Shown in pieces: positions 20,566-29,500 of a stretch of DNA of 64,000 nucleotides. The stretch covers positions 62,001 to 126,000 of the forward strand of contig NZ_FOLW01000007.1 of NCBI RefSeq assembly GCF_900112475.1, read 5' to 3'. Positions within the stretch are counted from its first letter, which is position 1; each line of letters opens with the position of its first letter. A model generated the notes under the pieces. The model was not told where the DNA came from and did not search any database. It saw nothing but the letters and a program-made list of their open reading frames with translations. Both the position numbers and the translations under genes were made by a program. The DNA comes from Pragia fontium DSM 5563 = ATCC 49100 (GTDB taxonomy: Bacteria > Pseudomonadota > Gammaproteobacteria > Enterobacterales > Enterobacteriaceae).

Positions 20566-21047
20566 TTATTGATTCAGCATCTTTATATGGGCATAAGTTC
20601 CTGTCTCATTAACTCCGTCAAAACAATAGTTAAATATATCGACTTGTGGTTCTCTTGGAAAAAAGTCGATATAAACACCCTTTTTACTTTCTATCACCTC
20701 AAATCGCAGGGCTCTATAATAATATCTACTTACTTGCTGAATATCAGATTTATATCTAGACAATACGTACATCGACTGCTCTGGAATATTGACTGAAAAT
20801 ACAGAAGTAATTTTCCATTGACCTAAATTCAAAACGAAATTTAATTTGTTATTTTTTAAGTTTAGGCTATATAAGCTAACGCAATCCTGTTTAGCCATAT
20901 CTTCACATGAGGATGGAATAAATAACATCAGCGCTTTTCCACCAGGTCTTTCCACCATAACCGGGGAATGAGGAATATTGCTACTCTTTGCACTAATATC
21001 ACTATATACAGATAGCAAGAAAAAAACACAAAAGACTTAAGTTTCAT
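20566..21047 (-). pseudogene. Frameshifted small exported protein of the immunity array
   Basis: ATG 21047 lies 1 nt after the stop of the upstream gene and reads MKLKSFVFFSCYLYI; the frame then diverges. Adding one T in the T7 tract (A7 on the plus strand, 21020-21026) gives MKLKSFVFFFLLSVYSDISA, a perfect signal peptide that joins the long downstream frame (KSSNIPHSPVMVERPGGKAL onward) ending at 20566. The repaired protein has about 160 residues with four or more cysteines (SSCEDMAKQDC, FNYCFDG). The single base could be true decay, slippage-based on/off switching or a sequencing error. Function unknown. Confidence 0.6.
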
Positions 21048-21048
21048 C

Positions 21049-21669
21049 CTATAGCCCCAGACTTTCTTTAGAAGATAAACACCCCATTGCCTCATCCTTA
21101 GTCCGATTACAGGATAAGTATTTTGCAATTTGAGATAGCTCATTCACTTTAACTTTTTTACATGGGAAATAATATTCTTTACCACTATCAGAAGATATAA
21201 CATTTAAATATAGTGATTCCTTTCCTTTTTCCCACTCATATCCTAATGTATATAAGAATGACTGATTTCTAAAAAGAATAAAAAGATATGATGTAAAAGG
21301 CCGAGTATAATATCTATGTTCAAAGGGAATTTTCTTATCTTGATAATCTAAAGATGGATAGATTAGTTCAGGATTATTTTTTCCACCATAAACATAAAAA
21401 AGGGATATTGGCTTACTTTCTTTATCTACATTGCCATATAAAGCAACATACTTATTATTTTTTGTTTCGCATAGCAAATAAACCTTATCAAAAGCAGGTA
21501 GAGAATCGAAATACTCGCCAAGTTGAGTAGCTTGTCCGTAACAAGACAAAACGAACAACATCAACCCACAGAGATATCGATTACAGCCTGTTTTAAGTAT
21601 TTTATTATTACGTTCCAATGTTTGAATATATCTTACCGATAGATGACAAGAAATTATTTTAAAGAACAT
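21049..21669 (-). CDS. Small exported protein, paralogue of 24117-24770, putative immunity protein
   Basis: 206 residues from ATG 21669 (SD AGAGG). The hydrophobic stretch CGLMLFVLSCYGQA, about residues 34-47, is an internal-looking signal or lipobox (VLSC), so the true start may be nearer, for example the TTG before ERNNKILKT. The mature part (QLGEYFDSLPAFDKVYLLCE, RPFTSYLFILF, ELSQIAKYLSC) is strongly similar to the gene at 24117. The leader-encoding 113 nt are nearly identical in the two genes although the rest has diverged. No known domain recognised. Confidence 0.65.
   Translation of the reverse strand: MFFKIISCHLSVRYIQTLERNNKILKTGCNRYLCGLMLFVLSCYGQATQLGEYFDSLPAFDKVYLLCETKNNKYVALYGNVDKESKPISLFYVYGGKNNPELIYPSLDYQDKKIPFEHRYYTRPFTSYLFILFRNQSFLYTLGYEWEKGKESLYLNVISSDSGKEYYFPCKKVKVNELSQIAKYLSCNRTKDEAMGCLSSKESLGL
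21476..21588 (-). repeat. 113-nt leader repeat, copy 1
   Basis: This block matches 24529-24641 with only four substitutions, all transitions. It encodes the hydrophobic leader and the first mature residues (GCNRYLCG to FDKVYL) of two paralogous genes. Outside the block the genes are only moderately similar, so the block has been homogenised or recently exchanged. Confidence 0.85.
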
Positions 21670-21751
21670 TTTTCGCCTCTGCTTTCAATGGCAAATTTAT
21701 TATATAAATATTGCTTAATTAAAGATGCATTCTTATATGTGAATATATTCC

Positions 21752-22017
21752 CTAAATCGGAGTAACCATGTATCCTTTCAAACTTTTATCATTACCAATA
21801 TAGGTATTGAATGTAATTCCACCATTATTATATACAAAAGCTTTATAATGAATAGAATTTATATTATTCTCAATCCACGAAATAATATTAACAACATTTT
21901 TCTTATCATTAATTTATTTTCACCGTAAAATCACACTCTTCATTAATATATTTATTTTATATAAATTTAAACTGCCATTAACTAACAAAAAGCACAACAA
22001 AAAATCAGCAAAACCAT
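21752..22017 (-). pseudogene. Decayed remnant of an immunity-like gene
   Basis: An ATG at 22017, 11 nt after the preceding gene's stop, opens a short signal-like peptide (MVLLIFCCAFC) and stops. Further on, coherent pieces EECDFTVKIN and, from 21913 to 21754, about 53 codons containing NSIHYKAFVYNNGGITF and GYMVTPI are in different frames. The piece NS-x-x-Y then GG-x-x-F then YxVTxI resembles the middle of the frameshifted gene at 24791-25488. It is probably a dead copy of that family. Confidence 0.45.
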
Positions 22018-22028
22018 TTAATATCTAT

Positions 22029-22895
22029 TTATAACTTACTATTTGTAATTTCTAAGAAATCAGCTTCGAAAACCTTTCTATCAATGCCAATGGTTTTAAC
22101 AACCTTACCATTAATATTAATTATTTCTAACTTCCCCTTTCCTCGTTGATAATCATAACTAGCTTTCTGTAATTTATTATTTTTTAATATGGATACAATA
22201 TAATTACAACATCCGTCACGAGAAAAACCAGTAACAGCTCTATCAACATATAAAACTGTAGGGTTAACTACATACGAAGATAGAATATCTGACTTTTCAT
22301 ATTTATTACTCTTTTTATTATATAAATAATAAAAATAACTTTCATTGGCAGCCCCTTTGTTATCTGAAATTCTTACATCTGGGTAACCATCAAAATTCAC
22401 ATCTTCTATAACAACTTGAAAATCATCATCTATGATATTTATATTCAAAGTCTGCCTAGTATTATCTAAAAAAACAAAATCAATTGATATAGCATTATTC
22501 AGATCATTAGATGTTGAAATATTATAATGACTAACTATCTCATCTATCTTTTTGGAACTTCTCTCTACATTAAACTTATACTTTCTACTCCCAATCCACT
22601 CCCCATCAAAACTATGCCCCCCTGAGCTTACTGCATCTATTTTCCCTGTTATTTGCCCATTGTAACTTTCAGATAAATTTAATACTCCATCAGAATAGCT
22701 ACCCTTCAATGAAATGTTCTTATTATTTTTATTATATATATATGAACCTGTTACAGAACTCCCATCCACTGCTAAAACCATAGTGATATCATAACTCTTA
22801 ATTTTTCCTTTTAACTCATAACGTTCAATAACATTATATGAGCAAGCAGAAAAAGATATAAATAATGATAAAACCGATAAAAATTTATATTTCAT
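22029..22895 (-). CDS. Exported lipoprotein-like protein with beta module and Asp-Gly loop, putative immunity protein
   Basis: 288 residues. The N-terminus MKYKFLSVLSLFISFSACS is a signal peptide with a lipobox-like FSAC. Residues about 45-115 form a Tyr/Gly-rich beta module (GSYIYNKNNKNISLKG, FDGEWIGSRKYKFNV) that is also present at the C-terminus of the first gene after the effector (25619-26569). The second half holds EDVNFDGYPDVRI, a D-x-N-x-DG calcium-type loop, and SRDGCCNY. This combination recalls XAC2610-type inhibitors of GH19-domain effectors; that link is an inference from memory of the family. It follows the remnant at 22900 by 4 nt. Confidence 0.65.
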   Translation of the reverse strand: MKYKFLSVLSLFISFSACSYNVIERYELKGKIKSYDITMVLAVDGSSVTGSYIYNKNNKNISLKGSYSDGVLNLSESYNGQITGKIDAVSSGGHSFDGEWIGSRKYKFNVERSSKKIDEIVSHYNISTSNDLNNAISIDFVFLDNTRQTLNINIIDDDFQVVIEDVNFDGYPDVRISDNKGAANESYFYYLYNKKSNKYEKSDILSSYVVNPTVLYVDRAVTGFSRDGCCNYIVSILKNNKLQKASYDYQRGKGKLEIININGKVVKTIGIDRKVFEADFLEITNSKL

Positions 22896-22899
22896 TCAA

Positions 22900-23142
22900 T
22901 TACTCCAAACCAAACTCTTTTTTTGCTCTTAATAAAATTTCAGCTCTATGATGAGTGAGTTTTGGAATTCCTCCCTTATAATAAGTAAAATTTTGATTAA
23001 TCTCCTTTTGCTCAACCTAACTTTCAATAACATTTCCTTTATTAACATTATTATAGTTTAAATGAACCCAACCTGAATTAACCCCAATCACTTTAACAAC
23101 ATCAGCCATTATTAAATAACTTTTTATTTTAGCACTAATCCA
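22900..23142 (-). pseudogene. C-terminal remnant of an SH3-like immunity gene with an in-frame stop
   Basis: The frame is coherent from 23142 to the TAA at 22902-22900 except for one TAG at 23019-23017. It reads KSYLIMADVVKVIGVNSGWV, then VIES, stop, VEQKEINQNF and a basic helix (HRAEILLRAKKEFGLE). It aligns with the tail of the gene at 23170-24063 (KMYLLKSDKVKVI, ILAWVGKNYL), where the stop corresponds to a tryptophan, so TGG to TAG explains it. No start or signal peptide is left. Confidence 0.5.
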
Positions 23143-23169
23143 TCAGTCGTTAGACTTATAGATTGACAT

Positions 23170-24063
23170 CTACAGACTAAAATCGCTTAAATAATTTTTA
23201 CCAACCCATGCTAATATAGGATTGCTTTCATTAGATACATAAGAAATAAAAACCCACTGATTATCATCAGATAAACTAATAACTTTCACCTTATCACTTT
23301 TTAGTAAATACATCTTACTCTTTTTATTTTCTTTTGGTTCAATATAAAGGTAAGTTTTATCTAATACCGTTGCCTCATTAACTAAATCGTTAGTCCAGTC
23401 TACAATTGTATTTTTAATTATTTTTTGCTGATCCGAACCCTTTTTAAATTTTGATATTAATAAATAATAAGCACCGATATTAGAGCGATTAGGTGAATCA
23501 CATAGCGTTAAATTTTTAATATCTTGAGCCGACCAATCACTATCGACACCACTCTTATTTACCGCCATTTTAGAAGACAAAAAATCAAAACTATCATGAT
23601 ATGAAGATACAATTAAGTCTTTATTCCTATCCCAACTATAACCGCAAACTTCCCCATCGCGATCGCTAACCACACAACCAGTATTCATATCAATAATACT
23701 ACAATATGCTCTATCGACATATTTTTCCCCACCACTTTGTGTTGGATACATACTCCCATAGATACTATTAATAATGATATAATTTCCTGTGGGAGAAATA
23801 ACGTTATCGTTAGAATAAGTATAATATCGCCCCCCTTGTGATTTAGTGAAGATATGCTTATCAAGAGATATATCTATTTTACGATTACCTTTAGCAAAAA
23901 AAATCCGCCCCCAAGCATCTTTATCTATATTCTTACCTGAAAGTGATTCAGAAAAGATAATTTCATTACCATTGGGAGCGACTAATGTTTTATCTGCCAA
24001 TAATTCACAAGAAAAAGGAAAAAGTATTATTATCCAGAAAAAAATATTTATTTTATTAATCAT
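23170..24063 (-). CDS. Exported protein with C-terminal SH3-like domain, putative immunity protein
   Basis: 297 residues. Signal peptide MINKINIFFWIIILFPFSCELLA, a beta-rich middle part with paired cysteines (AYCSIIDMNTGC, GEVCGYSW), and a C-terminal segment (about 235-297) beginning VLDKTYLYIEPKENKKSKMYL that looks like a bacterial SH3 domain. That tail recurs in the frameshifted gene at 24791-25488 and the remnant at 22900-23142. Bacterial SH3 domains often bind cell-wall peptides, which suits a protein that guards peptidoglycan. The function is inferred only from the position behind a GH19 effector. Confidence 0.62.
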   Translation of the reverse strand: MINKINIFFWIIILFPFSCELLADKTLVAPNGNEIIFSESLSGKNIDKDAWGRIFFAKGNRKIDISLDKHIFTKSQGGRYYTYSNDNVISPTGNYIIINSIYGSMYPTQSGGEKYVDRAYCSIIDMNTGCVVSDRDGEVCGYSWDRNKDLIVSSYHDSFDFLSSKMAVNKSGVDSDWSAQDIKNLTLCDSPNRSNIGAYYLLISKFKKGSDQQKIIKNTIVDWTNDLVNEATVLDKTYLYIEPKENKKSKMYLLKSDKVKVISLSDDNQWVFISYVSNESNPILAWVGKNYLSDFSL

Positions 24064-24116
24064 AAAGATATTAGTCCATACTTTTAAAATATTATAGCCA
24101 GAACTATTTTTATAGT

Positions 24117-24770
24117 CTAATCGTCACCTAAACAGACAAATGGACCATCTCCTTTTTTATTACAAGGTAACCGATCAGCAATCGCATACAGCTCATCAAC
24201 AATAATTTTCTTACATAAAATACTATGTTCTTTATCTCTATCAATAGATTTAACACCTAAACTTACTGATTTAATATCATTTTCCAATGAATCTTTTAAT
24301 GTATATTTATATCCTTTATTGTTAAAAGATATAAATAAATATGATGTAAATGGTCGACTATAGTATTGATATTCAAATGCCAAAAAGTTATTATGCAAAG
24401 TTGATGACGGATAAATTATCTCAGGTTTATTCTTATAGCCATAGGTATAAAATAACGAAATAGGCTTTTTCTCTGCATTTAAACCTCCATACAATGAGAT
24501 GTATTTCCCTTTATCTGTTTCACATAAAAAATAAACTTTATCAAAAACAGGTAGAGAATCGAAATACTCGCCAAGTTGAGTAGCTTGTCCGTAACAAGAC
24601 AAAACGAACAACATCAATCCACAGAGATATCGATTGCAGCCCGCATTACCAGCCAATTCGCGCATAAAGCTTATTAATGAATGATGAGATGACCGAGTAA
24701 TTAAGTCGACACGCTTTTGGAGATAGCAGGATTTATCAAATCTCATAATATAGAGTCTATCTTTATCCAT
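24117..24770 (-). CDS. Small exported protein, paralogue of 21049-21669, putative immunity protein
   Basis: 217 residues from ATG 24770; the first 36 look unlike a normal signal, and MRELAGNAGCNRYLCG at about residue 37 may be the real start, giving a leader that ends VLSCYGQA. The mature part (QLGEYFDSLPVFDKVYFLCE, PISLFYTYGYKNKPEIIYPS, RPFTSYLFISF) is paralogous to 21049-21669. It begins 20 nt after the frameshifted gene at 24791. Unknown function; low GC like its neighbours. Confidence 0.65.
   Translation of the reverse strand: MDKDRLYIMRFDKSCYLQKRVDLITRSSHHSLISFMRELAGNAGCNRYLCGLMLFVLSCYGQATQLGEYFDSLPVFDKVYFLCETDKGKYISLYGGLNAEKKPISLFYTYGYKNKPEIIYPSSTLHNNFLAFEYQYYSRPFTSYLFISFNNKGYKYTLKDSLENDIKSVSLGVKSIDRDKEHSILCKKIIVDELYAIADRLPCNKKGDGPFVCLGDD
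24529..24641 (-). repeat. 113-nt leader repeat, copy 2
   Basis: It matches 21476-21588 at 109 of 113 positions. It encodes the same hydrophobic leader at the start of the paralogous gene. Flanking sequence on both sides is clearly different, so the edges of identity are sharp. Confidence 0.85.
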
Positions 24771-24790
24771 TTTCTTATGTTTACACCATT

Positions 24791-25488
24791 CTACCGTTTA
24801 TAATCAATCAATAACCAACTGGATCTATACTCTATGATAGAGACAAGATCACCAGCAATTAAATACATTTTTGTTTTATTTTTTTCATTCGGATTATGAT
24901 ATAAAAAAGCTTTATCAATATTTATAACAGCTTTCCCCTCCTCACCTTCCGATAAGTTTAAATTAATATTTTTAAATAAACTATTAACTGAAACATTACT
25001 AAAATTTAAATTAGCTAGTAGAGCTGAATTTACAGATAAATTCAATGTATTTGCCGCTTCATCTCCATATGTTCTAGGTAAAATTATTGTTTCTGATGCT
25101 TCTTTTAAATAAAGATTATTTTTATCTTTTATCAAAGTTACAAGATAAGTGATATTGGGATACGAATATGCAACCTCGAAAGAAGTACCACCAGTGCTAG
25201 ATATATCATAGAAAACACTATTCGAGCGTACATCATTAATCTTTAAAAATGATGTATTTGATGCAAAAACACGATAGCTATCATTAACCTTATGTAAAAA
25301 AGATATGATTGCAAACTCGTTTTTAATTAATTTATTGCTATAAATACAGATTACCCACCTTTATAAGATATAGTTTTAAATGTAACTATATCGTCTGTTA
25401 TTATACTTTTACACAATAATACTTCTCTATCATTAGCAAAAACTGAAAAAGAAAACAAAAGAATCAAGCATGATAAATACTTTTTCAT
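24791..25488 (-). pseudogene. Frameshifted exported protein with SH3-like tail
   Basis: ATG 25488 starts a good signal peptide, MKKYLSCLILLFSFSVFAN, and the frame ends at TAA after SYKGG. One extra base in the GGG run (CCC at 25354-25356 on the plus strand) would continue SYKGG-VICIYSNK into a long open frame that runs to 24791. The repaired protein is about 232 residues: a beta-rich part (SVFYDISSTGGTSFEVAY) and an SH3-like tail (AFLYHNPNEKNKTKMYLIAGD, SSWLLIDY) shared with 23170-24063. Only the last 114 residues form an intact ORF. It could be a real pseudogene or a base-call error. Confidence 0.6.
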
Positions 25489-25618
25489 TATATTAGTTAA
25501 TCCAACAACATCAAGAGGATATAATTTTAAGCATGATAAACTTTGAATAAATTTATAGCACTACCATAAATTCATTCCTACCTAAGTTTTTTCTGATTAA
25601 AGCCATCTTGCTCAATAA

Positions 25619-26569
25619 TTATTGTGTAATCATTCGATAAAATGAAAATGGGTATTTTTTCTTGGTCTTCATATCAATCCAATAACCACTATATTTTCCA
25701 TCAGATAAAATCCCATTAAAAACCTCTAACAATTCACCATTTTCTTTATAGGCATTTAATATCAACTCGCCATTATTTAGACGACCTGAGAGATTGATAT
25801 TCTGTTTAAACTTATCATAGTAATAATAACCATAAGTATCACTAGCTTTAAAATCGAGATGAAGTTTCACTCTTATTTTTTTATTTATTTTCCCTATAAA
25901 ATTACCTGACTTACTTATGTCAGAACAGTTTTCTATACACCCTACGTCCTCAACATCAATATTATTAGAATCTTTTGAATCGAGCGCAATCAATTTTATC
26001 AAGTTCGTCTTATTATTATCAGATAAATGTGATATGAAAAAAATCACATCGTTATTTATATAATCATTATTTATTAAATTAAACTTATTTTTTTTCTTAC
26101 AGTTAGCTAAAAAAATAGAATGAAGTGGTGGCAATGAATTATCAAATGAAGTACCTGATGAATAATCGCAATAATACCCACCCCAGTTTCTTTTCTTTAA
26201 ATAAACATCAATCTGACTTTCAATGTTAAATACTACTGCATCATCTAAACTATGATCTTTAAATTTAAATCTAATAAAGTTAACACCTCTTCCTGCACCC
26301 CAATACTCTTTTAAAAGAAGATATGAATTATCAATTCGATATAAAGACACCCCTTCCATTGTAGTATTTTGTTCTGGTGATAAAAATATTTTATTTCCCG
26401 TCACTCTTTCCTTTAAATAAACAGGGTAATCATTTACTTCTGATTCAGCACCTTTTTCTAATATCACCTCACAAGATGAGTTGTACTCTTCATAGCATGA
26501 TACATACTCGAGATTATCCTCAGAAAAAACTAAAAACGGAAGAAAAAATAATGATATAAAATACTTCAC
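25619..26569 (-). CDS. Putative cognate immunity protein of the GH19 effector
   Basis: 316 residues with a GTG start at 26569, 2 nt after... the effector stop TAG (26573-26571); the SD GAGGT lies inside the effector's last codons, so translation is coupled. A short signal peptide (MKYFISLFFLPFLVFS) sends it to the periplasm. Several cysteine pairs occur (SCYEEYNSSC, GGYYCDYS, CIENC). The C-terminal 80 residues (YGYYYYDKFKQNINLSGRL to KYSGYWIDMKTKKKYPFSF) are the Tyr-rich beta module also seen in 22029-22895. Immediate position after a toxin and periplasmic targeting make it the best immunity candidate; no name is recognised. Confidence 0.72.
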   Translation of the reverse strand: MKYFISLFFLPFLVFSEDNLEYVSCYEEYNSSCEVILEKGAESEVNDYPVYLKERVTGNKIFLSPEQNTTMEGVSLYRIDNSYLLLKEYWGAGRGVNFIRFKFKDHSLDDAVVFNIESQIDVYLKKRNWGGYYCDYSSGTSFDNSLPPLHSIFLANCKKKNKFNLINNDYINNDVIFFISHLSDNNKTNLIKLIALDSKDSNNIDVEDVGCIENCSDISKSGNFIGKINKKIRVKLHLDFKASDTYGYYYYDKFKQNINLSGRLNNGELILNAYKENGELLEVFNGILSDGKYSGYWIDMKTKKKYPFSFYRMITQ

Positions 26570-26570
26570 T

Positions 26571-29500
26571 CTACATTACCTCTTTTATTATTTTTTCAAA
26601 AAGCATAGCATAATCTTCAAAGTGATTAGCGCGATCAGGAATTCCATCCCTATATCCATTAATAATTAATCTTGCATTAAAATAATCACTTTTTCCCTCA
26701 CCTAAATATCGCTCAAGTGTATGATCCTCTCTAAAACTCCCATCACGCATTCCTTTCATCATTATTGAAACAGCGGTGTTTATTTCAAGACAAAGATCAG
26801 GATTAGTTACAATATCTATGCCAGTCAACCTCATGAACTTTTTATAATTAATTTTCCATGTTAATTGAACTAAACCTCTCCCTCTATATTTATATCCATC
26901 ACCTACATTAGTATTGTGATTTAATATTGCTCTTCTACGCTTCTTATCAGTTGCTGTTGAACCAGAACCATATTCTCTCTCTGCTTTTTCATATGAAATA
27001 ATTTCATTAATTGGTTTAAAATAAACCCCATTAGTGAAATCATATGACTCTATTCTTATCGTAGATAACATATATGAAATAAATTTTTCATTAAAAATAT
27101 CAAAGTAATTATAATATTGATTCTTCATCTCATTTAGAAGTGTTCTTAATGAGTCCTCTGATTTTTTATTTAATGAGGAAATCTTAATTTTCGTATCTCC
27201 ATCATAGAATCCAAATATTACAGAATGCATTTCTTTATATTTGGTGATAAATTCTTCTATGTCAAACCAATCTCCTATTCTCCCCATTGCCCCCACCAAC
27301 CCAACCGGATGAAAATGCCACACCTTCCCATCCTCCGGCAAACCAACCTTACCCGCCACATCCTTATACCAAATCAACGCCTTAATCTTATTGCGCATTA
27401 CATCCCAATGCTGGCTTTGCTGATCTTGCGGGTCGATAACCTTAAACAGTTCTTCCCACTTACTTAACCCTTCATCCGCGTACCATTCGCTTTCATACTT
27501 CACCACCAGTCTGGACATTTGCTCTGCCAGCCACGGTTTTGCCAGCGCTTTTTGATATTCATCTACCGTCAATTGACCGTCTTTAGTTCCCTGGCTATCA
27601 ATAATCTCATGCAGCTTTTGCAGTAGTTCGCCTCTGTCTGCCTGATCGGCACGGATACGCAAATTTCCAATTCTCTGAGGATCGGCATCAGCAGATGATT
27701 CGCCCTCTGCCTGATTAACCTCTTTAGCCGCAGCCTGATCGGCGGGCTTACTCTGTTCTTCAATAAATTCAAAGCCCGGCCAGTGCCACGGGGAACAACG
27801 AACGACGGTTCCGCCTTCTTTTACCCATCCCTGAATATCTTCCCCCTGCTCGTTACCAGCAGAAACAGACCACCAAACCGTTTGCCCATCGGTGGCTTTA
27901 TCCTCTTTCTTTATTTGGGATAACGGTAATAAACGCATAAAAGCAACGGTTGGGCTATCAGTCGCCGCCTCTTTTAACGGGAACGCTTTCCAGGCAGGTA
28001 AAGCGGCTTCAGTGCTGCTTCTACGCCCCTCTTCATTCAGTTGGTCTCGAGGTATCCAGCAAGCCTCCGCATCTGACAGTGAGAAACTGACGACACGTTG
28101 TTCTCCATCTAATTTCTTAACAAAAAAAACGGAACTTGGCATTTTAGCTTTAGCCGCTTCACTCAATCCTGCCTTTGTTGCAAGCCCGTTTTTCTGTGTC
28201 GCATCCAGTGCATATTGCCCACTGTTGTATTTCCCTAAGTCCTTTTTATCCACTTCAATAACATATCCAGCTTTCGCCTTAGCCCAACGTCCATCCTTAG
28301 GCGAATCTGCTTCCAGCGCCACATCAGCTCCCGCCGGGATCTCGGTATCAGTCGCGGACGGTTGCGCAAGCTGAGTACCCACATCCACTTTTAACAGCGT
28401 TTTCTGGTTATCCGCCAGCTTGTCGGCCAGATTCCTACTTTGCGCCACGAATGCAGGTACATCATCAGCGCTGAACACTTCCAAATGAAGAACCGGCTCG
28501 CCGGTATACTGATTTTCACCACTCTTCACTATATTCTGTGTTCCCGGATAACCCACGATCTCACCGGCCTTTATTACAGCAGGTGGCTCCTGAAACTGAA
28601 TCTCATCCAGTTTTTCCGGTTCGGTTGAGACAATAGACATATTGGAACTGGCAACCCAACCCGGTAAATTACCGTCTGCATCGGCCTGCAGTGGCGGTAT
28701 CGTCGAATCCGCCGACTCCAGCGCTGTTATCTTACTGCGAATACCGCTGACTTCCCCCAGCTTAACTTTTTTATCCGGCAACAATAACGCCAGTATTTTC
28801 GAGCCATTAGCCGCCGTTTCCCGAATATATTGACCTTTAATCGCTTTGGCCGTGGTATCTTCCGGCGCATCTTTTGCCTTTTCACCAACAAACCAATGGT
28901 TGGTTTGTCCCTCAACGGCAATCAGCTCAGGAACATACGAATATCCTTCCGTTGTTCCATCCCATTCAGGGTAGGCTTTACCGCTAATAATTTCTTCCAC
29001 CTTACGGTACTTCTTGTTAGAGGCTAATTCCTCCCCCAAGCGAAGCACGCTTCCTCTGACAACGACACTGAGCACTTTTTTACTATCAATTTTATTCGTC
29101 GTACCCGCCGTTGGTCGTATACGAACCCCAAGCAACTTGTCCGTTTTCTTATCCGCTTTGATCTGATACTGCGACGCACCCCAAAACTGTGGCAGCGTGA
29201 CCCCTTGCTGTGAATGAGCTTTCCACGGCAGCATATGCATATATAAACTATAGAACGTCAGTGCCGGTCTGGGTGGTGGCGGTGCAGTCTGCTCGCTACT
29301 GGCGGGTGCAGTCGCCGGTTCTGTCGATGGCGTTTCTGAAGGGGGTTGCGCCGGAGGCGTAGCAGGCCCCCCCGCCGGAGGCCGTGTTTCTCCCTGAGGC
29401 GTTGGGGCTGTGTCAGGTGGCGTTGCCGACATATCCGGCGTGGCTGCCGCGTCAGGTGCAGCCTCAGAAGCTGGAACCTCCTTTGCCGCTGGAGGTTCTG

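Noticed and set aside
20557-20796. 79-codon plus-strand frame
   Set aside because: Antisense to the frameshifted immunity-like gene and without coding character.
20928-21143. 71-codon minus-strand frame spanning two genes
   Set aside because: It is only the out-of-frame start of the broken gene at 21047 joined to an upstream overlap; the repaired frame explains it.
19518-26569. CRISPR array or regular repeat array in the AT-rich part
   Set aside because: No regularly spaced repeats; the only long repeat is the coding 113-nt leader block.
27892-28374. 160-codon plus-strand frame opposite the effector
   Set aside because: Antisense to a real coding region; composition follows the effector codons.
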